Assembly: GCF_001746755.1 (NCBI RefSeq)
Contig: NZ_MCGG01000022.1
Coordinates: 1 to 56,928, forward strand
Direction: 5' to 3'
From: Magnetovibrio blakemorei
GTDB taxonomy: Bacteria; Pseudomonadota; Alphaproteobacteria; Rhodospirillales; Magnetovibrionaceae
Length of the DNA: 56,928 bases
The notes beneath the pieces were generated by a model. The model was not told the DNA's origin, made no database searches, and saw only the letters and a list, made by a program, of their open reading frames with translations. Positions 47,001 to 53,562 of the stretch are shown piece after piece. Position numbers and translations under genes: made by a program. The stretch's first letter is position 1. Every line of letters starts with the position of its first letter.

Positions 47001-48828
47001 GGGCGAACTGATGGTCGAAAACAATGGGGCCCTTGTGGAACTCGGCCATAGCTTGACCAGCTTGAACGATGGTGGCTTCGCCATCGCTTGGCTCAGCGGC
47101 ACCTCTTCAACCGCTTCGCCCACCACCACATTCAACATTTTTGTGCAACGCTATGACGAAACCGGTTCCGTTTTTGGCAGCAAAATCGCGGTCGGCAGCA
47201 TCGATGCGATCACAGCTTATACCGACACCGCAATTACCGCACTGGAAAATGGCGGTTTCGTAGTCACCTGGACCAACGAGACGACGCCCGGCGATTTCGA
47301 CATTATGGCTCAAATCTACGATGCAAGCGGCGTTGCCGTAGGCGGCAATATCACCGTCAACACCACGACCACGGGTATTCAAACCCAACCCAGCGTAGTG
47401 GCAACGCCCGATGACGGTTTTATCGTCACTTGGAATTCCACCGCCGCTGGAAATGACGACATTTACACGCAGCGTTTCGACGCGGTGGGCACCAAACTGG
47501 GCTACACCTCCCTGACCGGTGATGCGGGCTACAACACCTTCAACATCAACCCAGGTAATGCTCTGCTCGACATCAACGGGTTGGGCGGCACGGATGCGGT
47601 CATCTTTGGCGGCACGTCCGTAGACACGAACTTTGCCAAAATAAGCCAGGTTGAGACCGTCACCGGCGGTGCAGCCAGGGACATCGTGTTGATGGGCAAC
47701 ACCATCAACAACACCCTGACCGTCGATTTGGGTGCTGGACTTGATACGGTGAAGCTGGCCGATGGCGGCAACACCAACAGCTTTACCAATGTCGAAGACA
47801 TCATCGGCGGCAGCGGCAATGATATCATCACGCTGCTGACGACATTCACCCTGCCGGATAAGGCGTCGTTCAGTGGCGAACAGGGCGTTGATACGTTGAA
47901 CCTCGCCAACGGCGGCAATGTCATCACGGAGATCTATGGATTTGAAACCGTCAACGGCGGAACGGGTTCGGACGTTCTCTCCAGCAGCCAGAGTGTAGAA
48001 CTCAAAGGTGCCACGGTTTCCAGCATCGAAATCATCAATATCGACACCGACGACAATGGTCAGAACGGCCTGTATCTGGACAGCACGACGTCGTTCACCA
48101 CATCCACCACCGTCAACGGAAGCACCGCTGGAAACGATGTGATCGGGTCCGACGACGGCATGAACTTAACCAACCTCATCGTCGGGTCCGGCATCGCGGC
48201 TATCTCGCTCGACTGGGATGTGGACAATACAACGGTGTTAACCATCGATGCCAACACCTTGGCCACTGCCGGTTCCCTCTCCATCTTTGGTAATGGCGCA
48301 AACGATTCGATTGCACTGTCTGGTTCTGGCACCTTTGACTTTTCAACCAAGACCCTCTCCTTCATTTCGGCCATCAACGGTGACAACAGCGGGCAGGTCA
48401 TTGTCGGCAGCGCCGAAGCGAACAATATTATTCTTGGTAACGGCGACAACACCGTCACCGGCGCTGGCGGTCAGGACACATTAACGGGGGGGACTGGGAT
48501 AGATATTTTTAACTACACGGCCCCCACGGAGTCCGACATAAACACCGGCGACACCATCACCAATTTTGATGCAGGCACATCCTCAACAAGCGTTGACATC
48601 ATCAACCTGTTTGGCCTTCAAACCGGAACTTGGGGCGGCACGATTGGTGACTTTACGGGTTCTGCAGGGGCAACATTTTCTGCCACCGGCAATACGCAAA
48701 TCGCCTTCAACGATACGTCAAAATTATTGCAAGTCGATGCCAACGGCGACGGCACTGCAGACATGGACATCACCCTGACCAACGTCTCCATCACAAATTT
48801 GGACTCAACAGATTTCAGCTTCGTCTGA
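41077..48828 (+). CDS. Giant type I secreted adhesin: FecR-like domain, Ala-rich coiled coil, cadherin-like and RTX repeats
   Basis: A 2583-residue protein without an N-terminal signal peptide. In order: a short lead; a FecR-like domain (about 122-300, with GEIVINTGGGSIVLNSAGAT and TPTTTIGIRGSTVLG); an Ala/Glu/Lys-rich coiled coil (about 312-595); two cadherin/VCBS-like repeats (about 602-792); a series of beta repeats (about 792-1170); a further cadherin-like repeat (about 1172-1255); RTX nonapeptides GGAGNDTIDGG (about 1372-1715), including a 164-residue duplication; more beta repeats (about 1765-2142); and a C-terminal RTX/secretion part ending LDSTDFSFV, typical of type I export. Its likely role is surface attachment or biofilm. 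No type I secretion genes are nearby. GAGGG precedes the ATG. Confidence 0.9.
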   Translation: MEGYIFDDLSTQHSDHVKVLEPSNTHGNIELPSGEDFVRAYFNRAGPDLLIQTASGSQFLAPDFFMTETPPALITPEGATLSAQHITALAGPVAPGQVAQLGFGAPATQQDAGLGVPIGQVNEAEGQVTVTHPDGTQGTLLTGGSVFQGDVLQTASGASVSVIFVDDTVFSLAEDGRMVLDEMVYDASAQTGVFKAEVVQGVFSFVSGQVAKTSPDGMVVSTPTTTIGIRGSTVLGNAAAEGAENKVTLVPDVDGKVGEIVINTGGGSIVLNSAGATTTVTSANGAPSKVVVLSQAAIQKSFGATLTKLVKVVAQKAAADATRAEAQAQAKGAESKQAAAEAKQAGEAAQKADEAAQKADGEATQAEADAAAAKAEAAAAQAEAEASGDPEAIAKAAAAEAKAAEATAKAEAAKAQAEAQAAEAAQAKAEAQAKIAAAETKAAEAQVAVAQAQQAQQFNTLAKSAEATQTKAFETAQKAEADTAATAQKADTADTAQKSSTTDGQNTEGNNGNDGTGQTDAAAAAAQADALAAAAAAVAEALAQAEAAAAEAEAQAAAEAAATAKAEAAAAAEAQAAADAQAAADAAAAKAAEDNTPAANQAPTAADTNDTTTEDDRTPISGTVSATDPEGGAITYSLGTFNAAHATITMDSDGTYTYIPEANYFGTDTFTYIATDNGGLTATGTVTVEVTGVNDDPTATDETLTGDEDTVITGTVSANDVDNDALSYTVSSAATHGTVNLDSSTGVYTYTPEANYFGTDTVVFSASDGNNGIATSTVTFTVASVNDAPVISTISAFEPSGSLAAVNQYTTGSQADSNGTTMIDSAKMTNGDYVVTWLETNGLDTSSYGIVARVFAPDGTPRGNEFVVNDYVTSYQSDPHVAALSGGGFVVTFDSSTYTGDATQTVVARLYDNTGAHQGDSFVVHTGADLNQQQNEVTALSDGGFVVGYWTQSTSLGASGYDAAFQRFDASGTKVGTETLATSAGGDQGLAGLLGLSDGKFVAVLDNSGAKWQVYNADGTTYGNQIAATVQPLVATTDGGWVGVTRTTSEIVVKVLSQSGAQVGSDIIVGTSGGASTTTGFDMTKTSDGGYLVTWFDANTTGNNVATIEGCYLNSDFTLPGGQFTIQSPADAAGNGATTIVGLDNGNVAIHWDSNSDGSGSAAHGGILQPVQPSTTEDTVFNGQVSATDADGDTLSYSVSTQATNGTVSIDSNTGAYTYTPTANYNGSASFTVQVSDGNGGIATQTVSITVASVNDAPLTGGTNGDTLLVGGTVIFQTSHLNATDVDNTDSALIYTLVSVPTTGSVELNNVALVANGTFTQADVDAGNVKYVQNGSQTSTDMFGYTVTDGTLTTAEQTFTLAIVDALTITGTTGNDVLVGNIGNDSLSGDLGSDTLTGGAGNDAINGGTGDMGIDVAVFTGNYTDYTVTDNGNSTYTVAATAAAIALGNTDGSDILSNIEIMRFADQDVDLPYNLGTNSSIWGTTADTVTGGILGDTMYGGWAADILSGGAGNDTIDGGIDDDIINGDAGNDTLLGNTGNDIINGGLGNDSITGGDGIDLITGDAGDDAIDGGTDMSIDVAVFTGNYADYTITNNGNSTYTVAATAAAIALGNTDGSDILSNIEVMRFADQDVDLPYLLGTNSSIWGTTADTVTGSSLGDTMYGGWGADNLSGGAGDDYIDGGYHDDIINGDAGNDTLKGNVGNDTINGGADTDTAIFAGAMANYTMSFAENGTLTMTDTVSTDGTDTLTSIETLSFSDGAITVANLSGERLINTTTTGNQTVSRSTDLNDGGSIVSWYDANTSQVFMQRYDAAGTSVGGETQITSSALANTWYDIEAFDNGGYGVSWTNGVNVYANLYDANDTQVGTTITLNTADADHASIAQTYNSGFLATFTSIDADGTGIYGRFYDSTGTALTNPFMINTVTTADQTSPRSTTLNNGNVVVSWISSQVNAPDTGVYARIVKFDGTAVQYLSGELMVENNGALVELGHSLTSLNDGGFAIAWLSGTSSTASPTTTFNIFVQRYDETGSVFGSKIAVGSIDAITAYTDTAITALENGGFVVTWTNETTPGDFDIMAQIYDASGVAVGGNITVNTTTTGIQTQPSVVATPDDGFIVTWNSTAAGNDDIYTQRFDAVGTKLGYTSLTGDAGYNTFNINPGNALLDINGLGGTDAVIFGGTSVDTNFAKISQVETVTGGAARDIVLMGNTINNTLTVDLGAGLDTVKLADGGNTNSFTNVEDIIGGSGNDIITLLTTFTLPDKASFSGEQGVDTLNLANGGNVITEIYGFETVNGGTGSDVLSSSQSVELKGATVSSIEIINIDTDDNGQNGLYLDSTTSFTTSTTVNGSTAGNDVIGSDDGMNLTNLIVGSGIAAISLDWDVDNTTVLTIDANTLATAGSLSIFGNGANDSIALSGSGTFDFSTKTLSFISAINGDNSGQVIVGSAEANNIILGNGDNTVTGAGGQDTLTGGTGIDIFNYTAPTESDINTGDTITNFDAGTSSTSVDIINLFGLQTGTWGGTIGDFTGSAGATFSATGNTQIAFNDTSKLLQVDANGDGTADMDITLTNVSITNLDSTDFSFV
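45319..45680 (+). repeat. Internal long repeat of the adhesin gene, copy 1
   Basis: The segment from GACGTTGCGGTGTTCACAGG onward recurs with high identity 492 bp (164 codons) later. It encodes VFTGNYTDYTVTDNGNSTYT through the RTX stretch INGDAGNDTL. The near-identity at DNA level points to a recent duplication or gene conversion. Confidence 0.85.
45811..46172 (+). repeat. Internal long repeat of the adhesin gene, copy 2
   Basis: Second copy of the 492-bp-period repeat. It encodes VFTGNYADYTITNNGNSTYT and the following SSIWGTTADTVTG/RTX stretch. Differences from copy 1 are scattered and mostly synonymous or conservative. Confidence 0.85.
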
Positions 48829-48858
48829 TGCTTCCAGAGCTTCGCCTGATGCTTCCAG
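48817..48858 (+). repeat. 21-bp tandem duplication across the adhesin stop codon
   Basis: The unit AGCTTCGTCTGATGCTTCCAG (48817-48837, one base over a 20-base word) is repeated at 48838-48858 with a single T to C change. The adhesin stop TGA (48826-48828) lies in the first copy, and a second TGA falls at the same place in the second copy. Confidence 0.8.
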
Positions 48859-48919
48859 GTCCAGGCCTTAGAGACTGTCATTTTCGTCGGGGCGTTTGTA
48901 GAACGTGGTGCGTTTAGGG

Positions 48920-48987
48920 TGTCCGTCGTCAAAATCTTTGGGCCAATGGATCGTCTGATTTAACGGAGGATCTGGCTCACCTGGGTT
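48920..48987 (+). repeat. IS-end direct repeat, copy 1 (68 bp)
   Basis: These 68 bases, starting TGTCCGTCGTCAAAATCTTT, are identical to 50243-50310. At the second site they are the terminal segment just beyond an IS3-family transposase stop codon, so this copy is an IS end that has lost the rest of the element. At its right edge it runs straight into a truncated arsC. Confidence 0.9.
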
Positions 48988-49099
48988 CGGACCCGGCGCT
49001 ACGCACCCGCACGGCAGGGTCTAACAACTGACGGGCCAAACCCTCGGCTATCTGACTGCGAGCCGAATTGGCCACACACAGAAACAAGATGTCTTTCAT
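48977..49099 (-). pseudogene. arsC: Truncated arsenate reductase (low-molecular-weight phosphatase type)
   Basis: A 40-codon stub that overlaps the ACR3 stop by 4 bp (ATGA). It reads [20 protein letters not shown] and continues to [19 protein letters not shown] is the catalytic P-loop (CX5R) of LMW-phosphatase-type ArsC, and RVRSAGSEP is the next family motif. The homology stops at the junction with the 68-bp IS end at 48987, and the frame closes inside it. The normal protein has about 130-150 residues, so the buried cysteines and the rest of the fold are gone. Confidence 0.85.
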
Positions 49100-50169
49100 T
49101 TGCGGCCTCCCGAGCGCAATTGCGGCGCGGCGTACCAACCCCGCGTACTGTTGACGATTTTAACCACCGACAGCATGACCGGAACTTCCACCAGCACACC
49201 GACCACGGTGGCAAGCGCGGCACCGCTATCGAACCCAAACAGGCTGATGGCTGCCGCCACGGCAAGTTCAAAAAAGTTGCTGGCGCCGATCAAGGCCGAA
49301 GGTCCCGCGACGTTGTGGCTTTCCCCTACGGCACGGTTGAGCAGGTAGGCGAGGCCGGAGTTAAAATAAACCTGAAACAAGATTGGCACCACCAGGATGG
49401 CGATGATCAGGGGCTGGTTCAGAATTTGCCCCCCCTGAAATCCAAACAACAAAACCAACGTGACCAGCAACGCACTGATGGAGACCGGGTCTAAGGCGTG
49501 TAACACGCGCTCCAGACGTTTGGGGCTTCCGGAACTTAAGAGCCGCTTGCGGATGACCTGAGCGATCACGACAGGAACGACGATATAGATCAGCACGGAC
49601 AGAAATAAGGTGTCCCACGGCACGGTGATGGCCGAAAGCCCCAGAAGAAGGCCTACGATGGGCGCAAAGGCGAACACCATGATGACGTCGTTTAAAGCCA
49701 CTTGGCTGAGCGTGAAGTGGGGTTCTCCGTTGCACAAATGGCTCCAGACAAAAACCATCGCCGTGCAGGGCGCGGCCGCCAGAATGATCAGGCCCGCGAT
49801 GTAGGAATCGATCTGATCTGGGGGCAGATACGGTGCGAAGACATGGCGTAGGAACAGCCAACCAAGAAAAGCCATCGAAAAAGGCTTCACAGCCCAATTG
49901 ACGAATAACGTCACACCGATGCCCCGCCAATGTTCGCGCACGCGGTGCAATGCACCAAAATCGATCTTCAGCAGCATCGGCACGATCATCAGCCAGATGA
50001 GCATGGCCACAGGCAAGTTAACCTTGGCGATTTCGATTCCACCGATGGCCTGAAACGGTTCGGGAAAGAACGAGCCCAACGCAATCCCGATCACGACACA
50101 CAAGGCAACCCATAGGGTCAGGTAGCGACCGAACAGGCCCAGGGCTGCGGTGTTTTTCGAAGAAGACAT
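49096..50169 (-). CDS. acr3: ACR3-family arsenite efflux transporter
   Basis: A 357-residue membrane protein with about ten helices, the normal length for ACR3, a proton-coupled arsenite exporter. Signs: [19 protein letters not shown] at the first helix, [38 protein letters not shown], which holds the conserved Cys of the fourth helix, and a late [20 protein letters not shown]. It is intact although both neighbours in the same operon are cut: a truncated arsC follows and only the tail of another gene precedes. The set is enclosed by 68-bp IS-end repeats, so it was probably moved or trimmed by IS activity. Confidence 0.93.
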   Translation of the reverse strand: MSSSKNTAALGLFGRYLTLWVALCVVIGIALGSFFPEPFQAIGGIEIAKVNLPVAMLIWLMIVPMLLKIDFGALHRVREHWRGIGVTLFVNWAVKPFSMAFLGWLFLRHVFAPYLPPDQIDSYIAGLIILAAAPCTAMVFVWSHLCNGEPHFTLSQVALNDVIMVFAFAPIVGLLLGLSAITVPWDTLFLSVLIYIVVPVVIAQVIRKRLLSSGSPKRLERVLHALDPVSISALLVTLVLLFGFQGGQILNQPLIIAILVVPILFQVYFNSGLAYLLNRAVGESHNVAGPSALIGASNFFELAVAAAISLFGFDSGAALATVVGVLVEVPVMLSVVKIVNSTRGWYAAPQLRSGGRK

Positions 50170-50190
50170 CTCTGGTTCCTTCCGCGTGAA

Positions 50191-50242
50191 TTAAGCCGAT
50201 TTGGTGCAACAGTTCGATTTAGGCTCGACAGTGCGGATGCAC
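50191..50242 (-). pseudogene. C-terminal tail of a lost upstream gene of the ars operon
   Basis: Just upstream of ACR3 on the minus strand, 16 codons read CIRTVEPKSNCCTKSA before a stop. The frame is cut by the IS end beginning at 50243. Cys-Cys pairs near the C-terminus occur in some arsenic-related proteins (for example certain ArsR regulators and ArsI lyases), so it may be the end of such a gene. The fragment is too short to decide. Confidence 0.4.
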
Positions 50243-50310
50243 TGTCCGTCGTCAAAATCTTTGGGCCAATGGATCGTCTGATTTAACGGAGGATCTGGCT
50301 CACCTGGGTT
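50243..50310 (+). repeat. IS-end direct repeat, copy 2 (68 bp)
   Basis: Identical to 48920-48987. It lies between the ars fragment and the stop codon of the IS3-family transposase remnant (stop at 50315-50317, minus strand), so it marks the terminal region of that element. The outer edge starts TGTCC. Confidence 0.9.
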
Positions 50311-50314
50311 GATG

Positions 50315-50668
50315 TTAAGCGGCTTGCCGCTGATGGTTCAAGCGGCGTTTCTGGATTGTCTGTTTTTTGATGCGTTTTCTCCTTTCCTTAATGGCGGTGT
50401 CGCGACCAAAGTAGACGTCGGTGGGCGTGACGTTGCCGAGGCTTTCGTGATAGCGCTGGTGATTGTAGTGTTTGACAAAGGCGTCAATCTGATTTTCCAG
50501 ATGCCCCGGCAGGTAATAGTTCTCCAGCAGGATGCGGTTCTTCAGGGTCTGGTGCCAACGCTCGATTTTGCCCTGGGTCTGAGGATGGTTGGGCGCTCCC
50601 CGCACATGGTCCATTTTTCGGTCTTCCAGCCACTCGGCCAGATCGCCGGAGATATACGACGGGCTCCT
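50315..50668 (-). mobile_element. IS3-family transposase, C-terminal fragment
   Basis: About 118 codons read SYISGDLAEWLEDRKMDHVR, then GAPNHPQTQGKIERWHQTLK and HYNHQRYHESLGNVTPTDVY. This is the end of the DDE integrase core of an IS3-type OrfB; the catalytic Glu lies in KIERWH. The N-terminal two thirds, including both catalytic Asp, are missing, and the sequence switches to an IS630-type fragment at about 50668. The element cannot move by itself. Confidence 0.85.
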
Positions 50669-50671
50669 GTA

Positions 50672-50865
50672 GATTTCAGGTCAATCAATCCATCAGGGCC
50701 TTTAGCATTGAAACGCAAAACCCAATCCCGAATGCTTTGAACATCAACATTCGCATGTCGAGCGGCATCAGAACGAGACGCCCCATCATAAATTAGAGAA
50801 AGGGCCAACAGACGACGGGCTTGCTTGCTGTTGGAAGATAACAAGAAAAAACCGGGGGCATCCAT
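50672..50865 (-). mobile_element. IS630-family transposase, N-terminal fragment
   Basis: About 65 codons encode NSKQARRLLALSLIYDGASR, then SDAARHANVDVQSIRDWVLR and FNAKGPDGLIDLKS. This is the helix-turn-helix part of IS630-type transposases. It ends where the IS3 fragment begins, on the same strand, and lacks the DDE domain. Two different IS remnants are therefore fused here, probably by deletion. Confidence 0.75.
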
Positions 50866-50887
50866 TTCTCTGGCCGAAGACAAAAAC

Positions 50888-51133
50888 ATGGCGCAAGCGG
50901 GACTCAATCATCCGACAAAATTCTTGTTGGGAAAACGAGCCATCGTTCCTGAGAAAAGTTCTTTTGTTCAGTCAAAACTAGGAACAATCCCAGAGCCTCA
51001 AAAGCTTTACCTCAAGGCACACCTCAATAACGAAATGGAACTGGACAGCATGTCTGCACGCCGGTTCGGACGAAAAAAACAAAAACCTTGGACACCTTCG
51101 TCCGAACACATAAAGGAATTCCAAAATGCGTAA
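50888..51133 (+). CDS. Hypothetical protein
   Basis: An 81-residue, basic, hydrophilic product (for example SARRFGRKKQKPWTP in the second half). I do not recognise it. It begins beside the IS630 fragment on the opposite strand, and its end overlaps the next gene by 8 bp, which mildly supports translation. The start is uncertain; the ATG at 51032 region inside the frame is another option. It may be a remnant. Confidence 0.35.
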   Translation: MAQAGLNHPTKFLLGKRAIVPEKSSFVQSKLGTIPEPQKLYLKAHLNNEMELDSMSARRFGRKKQKPWTPSSEHIKEFQNA

Positions 51134-51359
51134 TGAAATGAATGTCACTGACATTTTGCATGCTGTTACGGAGCTTGCCGTTGCAGATATCTCTAGGTCC
51201 GGAAGCCCGCAAATCAAGTGCAGTGTCATGGAAGCATGCGAAGCCTTGATTGATGCAGGGCTTATTCCGATAGAAGTTGGCCCAGACATCTGGCGATGTT
51301 GTGAAAACCACCAGCACAACTCAATCGCAGCGTTGCGATCATACATCGAAAACAAATGA
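51126..51359 (+). CDS. Hypothetical protein
   Basis: A 77-residue protein (MNVTDILHAVTELAVADISR early, then a Cys-containing IWRCCENHQHNSIAAL). No family recognised. It overlaps the preceding frame by 8 bp and is closed by a hairpin terminator directly after its stop, so it looks like a real transcription unit in the accessory region. No signal peptide or membrane segment. Confidence 0.5.
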   Translation: MRNEMNVTDILHAVTELAVADISRSGSPQIKCSVMEACEALIDAGLIPIEVGPDIWRCCENHQHNSIAALRSYIENK

Positions 51360-51360
51360 A

Positions 51361-51398
51361 TTTTTTAACAGCCCCAACAGAGCTATGCGGGGGCTGTT
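51361..51398 (+). terminator. Intrinsic terminator-like hairpin
   Basis: AACAGCCCC (51367-51375) pairs with GGGGGCTGTT (51389-51398) around a 12-13-nt loop. It comes directly after the stop at 51359. TTTTTT precedes the stem, so it reads best as a terminator for minus-strand transcription, with a weaker T-poor tail on the plus strand; it may act both ways. Confidence 0.65.
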
Positions 51399-51431
51399 CA
51401 TTTCAACATAAATATATACGGAGCATTATAA

Positions 51432-51863
51432 ATGATACTCAATGACTTAATAAAACTCACCCTTGAAACATTGATTTCTCAACACCGAGATCGCTTTGAT
51501 TTGAGCTATTCAAATGATAGGGATTTAGAGGGGTTACTATGCATAGGTTCCAGTCCTGCAGATGGGCGTATTGTTAAAAACATTCTTACGAACTGGGTGT
51601 TTATTACTTTTTCCGATAATCAGTTAGTGGAGAGAGAAGTCATTCTTACTGGTGCGGGTCAATCTGGACATTTTGCCACCAGTCCAGTCGTTCATTACAA
51701 TCGTGAACAGTCATGGGTCGTCACGCGGAATGGTTCTCTCTACTTGCTAAATGGACCTGTAGGCGAAATCCCTTTTGATACGTCAAGAGTCATGTTTGTT
51801 GCAGGACTCTTTAATTTCTGGGGAATTGGCCAGACTTTAGGCATGCCTCCTGTCTTCTTTTAA
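51432..51863 (+). CDS. Hypothetical protein
   Basis: A 143-residue protein of unknown family. It has a soluble N-terminal half (DLIKLTLETLISQHRDRFDL) and strand-rich middle (NWVFITFSDNQLVEREVILT) and ends with a mildly hydrophobic stretch (MFVAGLFNFWGIGQTLGMPP). CGGAGC is a good ribosome site before the ATG. It is monocistronic by spacing, between a terminator and a 465-bp empty stretch. The AT content is higher than in the metabolic genes to the left, suggesting acquired DNA. Confidence 0.6.
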   Translation: MILNDLIKLTLETLISQHRDRFDLSYSNDRDLEGLLCIGSSPADGRIVKNILTNWVFITFSDNQLVEREVILTGAGQSGHFATSPVVHYNREQSWVVTRNGSLYLLNGPVGEIPFDTSRVMFVAGLFNFWGIGQTLGMPPVFF

Positions 51864-52343
51864 CAGGATAGTTGATATCAATACAATTGCCCTTATGCAT
51901 GATTTGACATGATGGCCAAGCACTCCGCGTTGGTGCGTTTGCAACGTACCAATGCGGAAGGGCCCCAGGATTATTCGTGTTGAGCAGGTGAGGTGTTAAT
52001 ACAAATATTTACGGCGGTGTGTCATCACGCAAAGCAGTTTCATTTCTTTTTAAGGTCCGCATGCAAATCAGACTTACAGAAATTTAAGACTGATGCTGAT
52101 TACGAACGTCATTAATTCCAGGAACCTCGGCCACGTTCTTGGCATCTCCGCAATCATATTCAGACCTAGAGTTCCTTTCCATGGTTCTTTTGATTGACCA
52201 TTCAATATCGGTCCATATTTATAAAAATTGACTGTGGTACCCGCGGACTGATCCGTCACATGAATTTTTAGCTAAAGTGACGCTATGCCCCTTTTGATTT
52301 TCTAGCGTTGTCCTTAACTTGATAGAACGTGAATTCATTTGAA
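51864..52343. other. AT-rich accessory stretch with one hairpin
   Basis: About 480 bp without a supportable gene. The only structure seen is a hairpin at 51925-51957: 13-bp arms (CCGCGTTGGTGCG and CGTACCAATGCGG, two wobble pairs) around a 7-nt loop. It lies about 60 bp after the preceding gene and may end its transcript, but no T-run follows. Confidence 0.4.
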
Positions 52344-52586
52344 ATGGAAACGACAATGCAAAACAAGAATACAATTCCGCCAGTGCCAAAGTTTGCAACC
52401 GGGAAACTAGACCAATATAACATCTGGTTCACTTGTGACGCTTCACCAGCGTTCAAATACAAAACGGAACCTCATAGCCAAGTAGAGGCTGAATGGTTCT
52501 GGTGTAGCAGTGCTGTCGGATTTGCCCATTTCATCAACAGCCCTGATCAACCTGCCCCAACTTCAATTGCTGGTCAGTCAATTTGA
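52344..52586 (+). CDS. Hypothetical small protein
   Basis: An 80-residue product with a Pro- and Trp-containing sequence (KLDQYNIWFTCDASPAFKYK, then VEAEWFWCSSAVGFAHFINS). No family recognised. Starts are possible at 52329 (GTG), 52344 and 52356 (ATG, with GGAAA upstream). It stands alone, between long non-coding stretches, in an AT-rich accessory zone. Confidence 0.45.
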   Translation: METTMQNKNTIPPVPKFATGKLDQYNIWFTCDASPAFKYKTEPHSQVEAEWFWCSSAVGFAHFINSPDQPAPTSIAGQSI

Positions 52587-52910
52587 TCATCAGGGAGTTG
52601 GGTTAGGGGCTAATATTATGAGGCGTTCTTAGCAGCGGAGCAGCGGCCTATTTTTCTGGCTTCTTAGAAGAGCTGCTGTCCTGGGGTAGGGGTACGGGTT
52701 AAAAATTACCGCATGGTCAGCAAGCAAATAACTTCCGCTGTGCACCTGCATACCGGACATTTAATCGAGTGATTTTGAAAAGCTGAGATTCAATGCTTGC
52801 ACTTTCCCCAAAAGCGGCCATTTTTCTGGGCTTCTAAACACGGTGAAAAACATCCACTTACTGACATGAAGTAGCCCTCCAGAAGGTTTATTGAGGGCGC
52901 AATGCGTAGG
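52587..52910. other. Gene-free stretch with an imperfect 25-bp repeat
   Basis: About 320 bp. The words AGCGGCCTATTTTTCTGGCT (from 52642) and AGCGGCCATTTTTCTGGGCT (from 52813) are near copies, 171 bp apart. A shorter relative (AGCGGCCATTCAGAAAGG) occurs at about 40850. Together they look like a dispersed intergenic element of the genome. No gene or promoter was recognised. Confidence 0.4.
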
Positions 52911-53486
52911 CTAACTTTGGCACAGCAATATCCAAGTCATTAGGGCTAGGAACGTCTCCCTGGCGCTGGCGCTAGCCGATCTAACGCCAGCTTCAGTTTG
53001 AATCGAAAGCTCAATTCCTTTAGTGAATATTTTCCAATCCGAAGACAACGTTTCCGAGGGTGCCGCAAAATATGACATACAGTCATCCGGTATAGAACCC
53101 TTAGCTCTGAGCGCTTTATGTATGACCGCACCACCTAAGCGCGATCCGTTTAAGACGTACAACACCCCAAGCCCACCCTCAATGTCTACGGGTTGAGGAA
53201 TAAATGGGCACTCTGCAATGGTTTTGATTTCTTCAGGCGAGCATCCCAAAGCCTGCAAATCGTTGCGTAAGTTAGGAACGCGAGCCTTCCAATCTATGGG
53301 GAGAGACTGTTGAGCCAATCCATGTTCGACTGGCCCCCAAAAACCAATAAAAGCGCTCAATACTCTTTTGTAGCGCTGAGGCGTAATTTGACCACTTGCC
53401 AACTCTTGCAATATGGGCACGCTCTCAATCGCTTCATGGAGCTGTTTGGTGCCAGTTCGAAGGTCATGTAAAGCTGTAAAGTGCAT
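52911..53486 (-). CDS. bphO: Biliverdin-producing heme oxygenase (BphO type)
   Basis: A 191-residue heme oxygenase. It opens the heme ring to biliverdin, CO and iron. The N-terminal LHEAIESVPILQELASG gives the proximal His ligand (about residue 17), and GVLYVLNGSRLGGAVIHKAL (about 108-127) is the distal helix with the Gly-rich hinge. Biliverdin is the chromophore of the bacteriophytochrome encoded divergently, 76 bp away, and such pairs are common. The two starts face each other, so they may share control. Confidence 0.88.
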   Translation of the reverse strand: MHFTALHDLRTGTKQLHEAIESVPILQELASGQITPQRYKRVLSAFIGFWGPVEHGLAQQSLPIDWKARVPNLRNDLQALGCSPEEIKTIAECPFIPQPVDIEGGLGVLYVLNGSRLGGAVIHKALRAKGSIPDDCMSYFAAPSETLSSDWKIFTKGIELSIQTEAGVRSASASARETFLALMTWILLCQS

Positions 53487-53562
53487 AAAAAGAACTATTC
53501 ACATAGGGTTGCGATAACCATATAATATCAGCCAGAGGCTTTTTGTATCGAGTTTTTTACGC

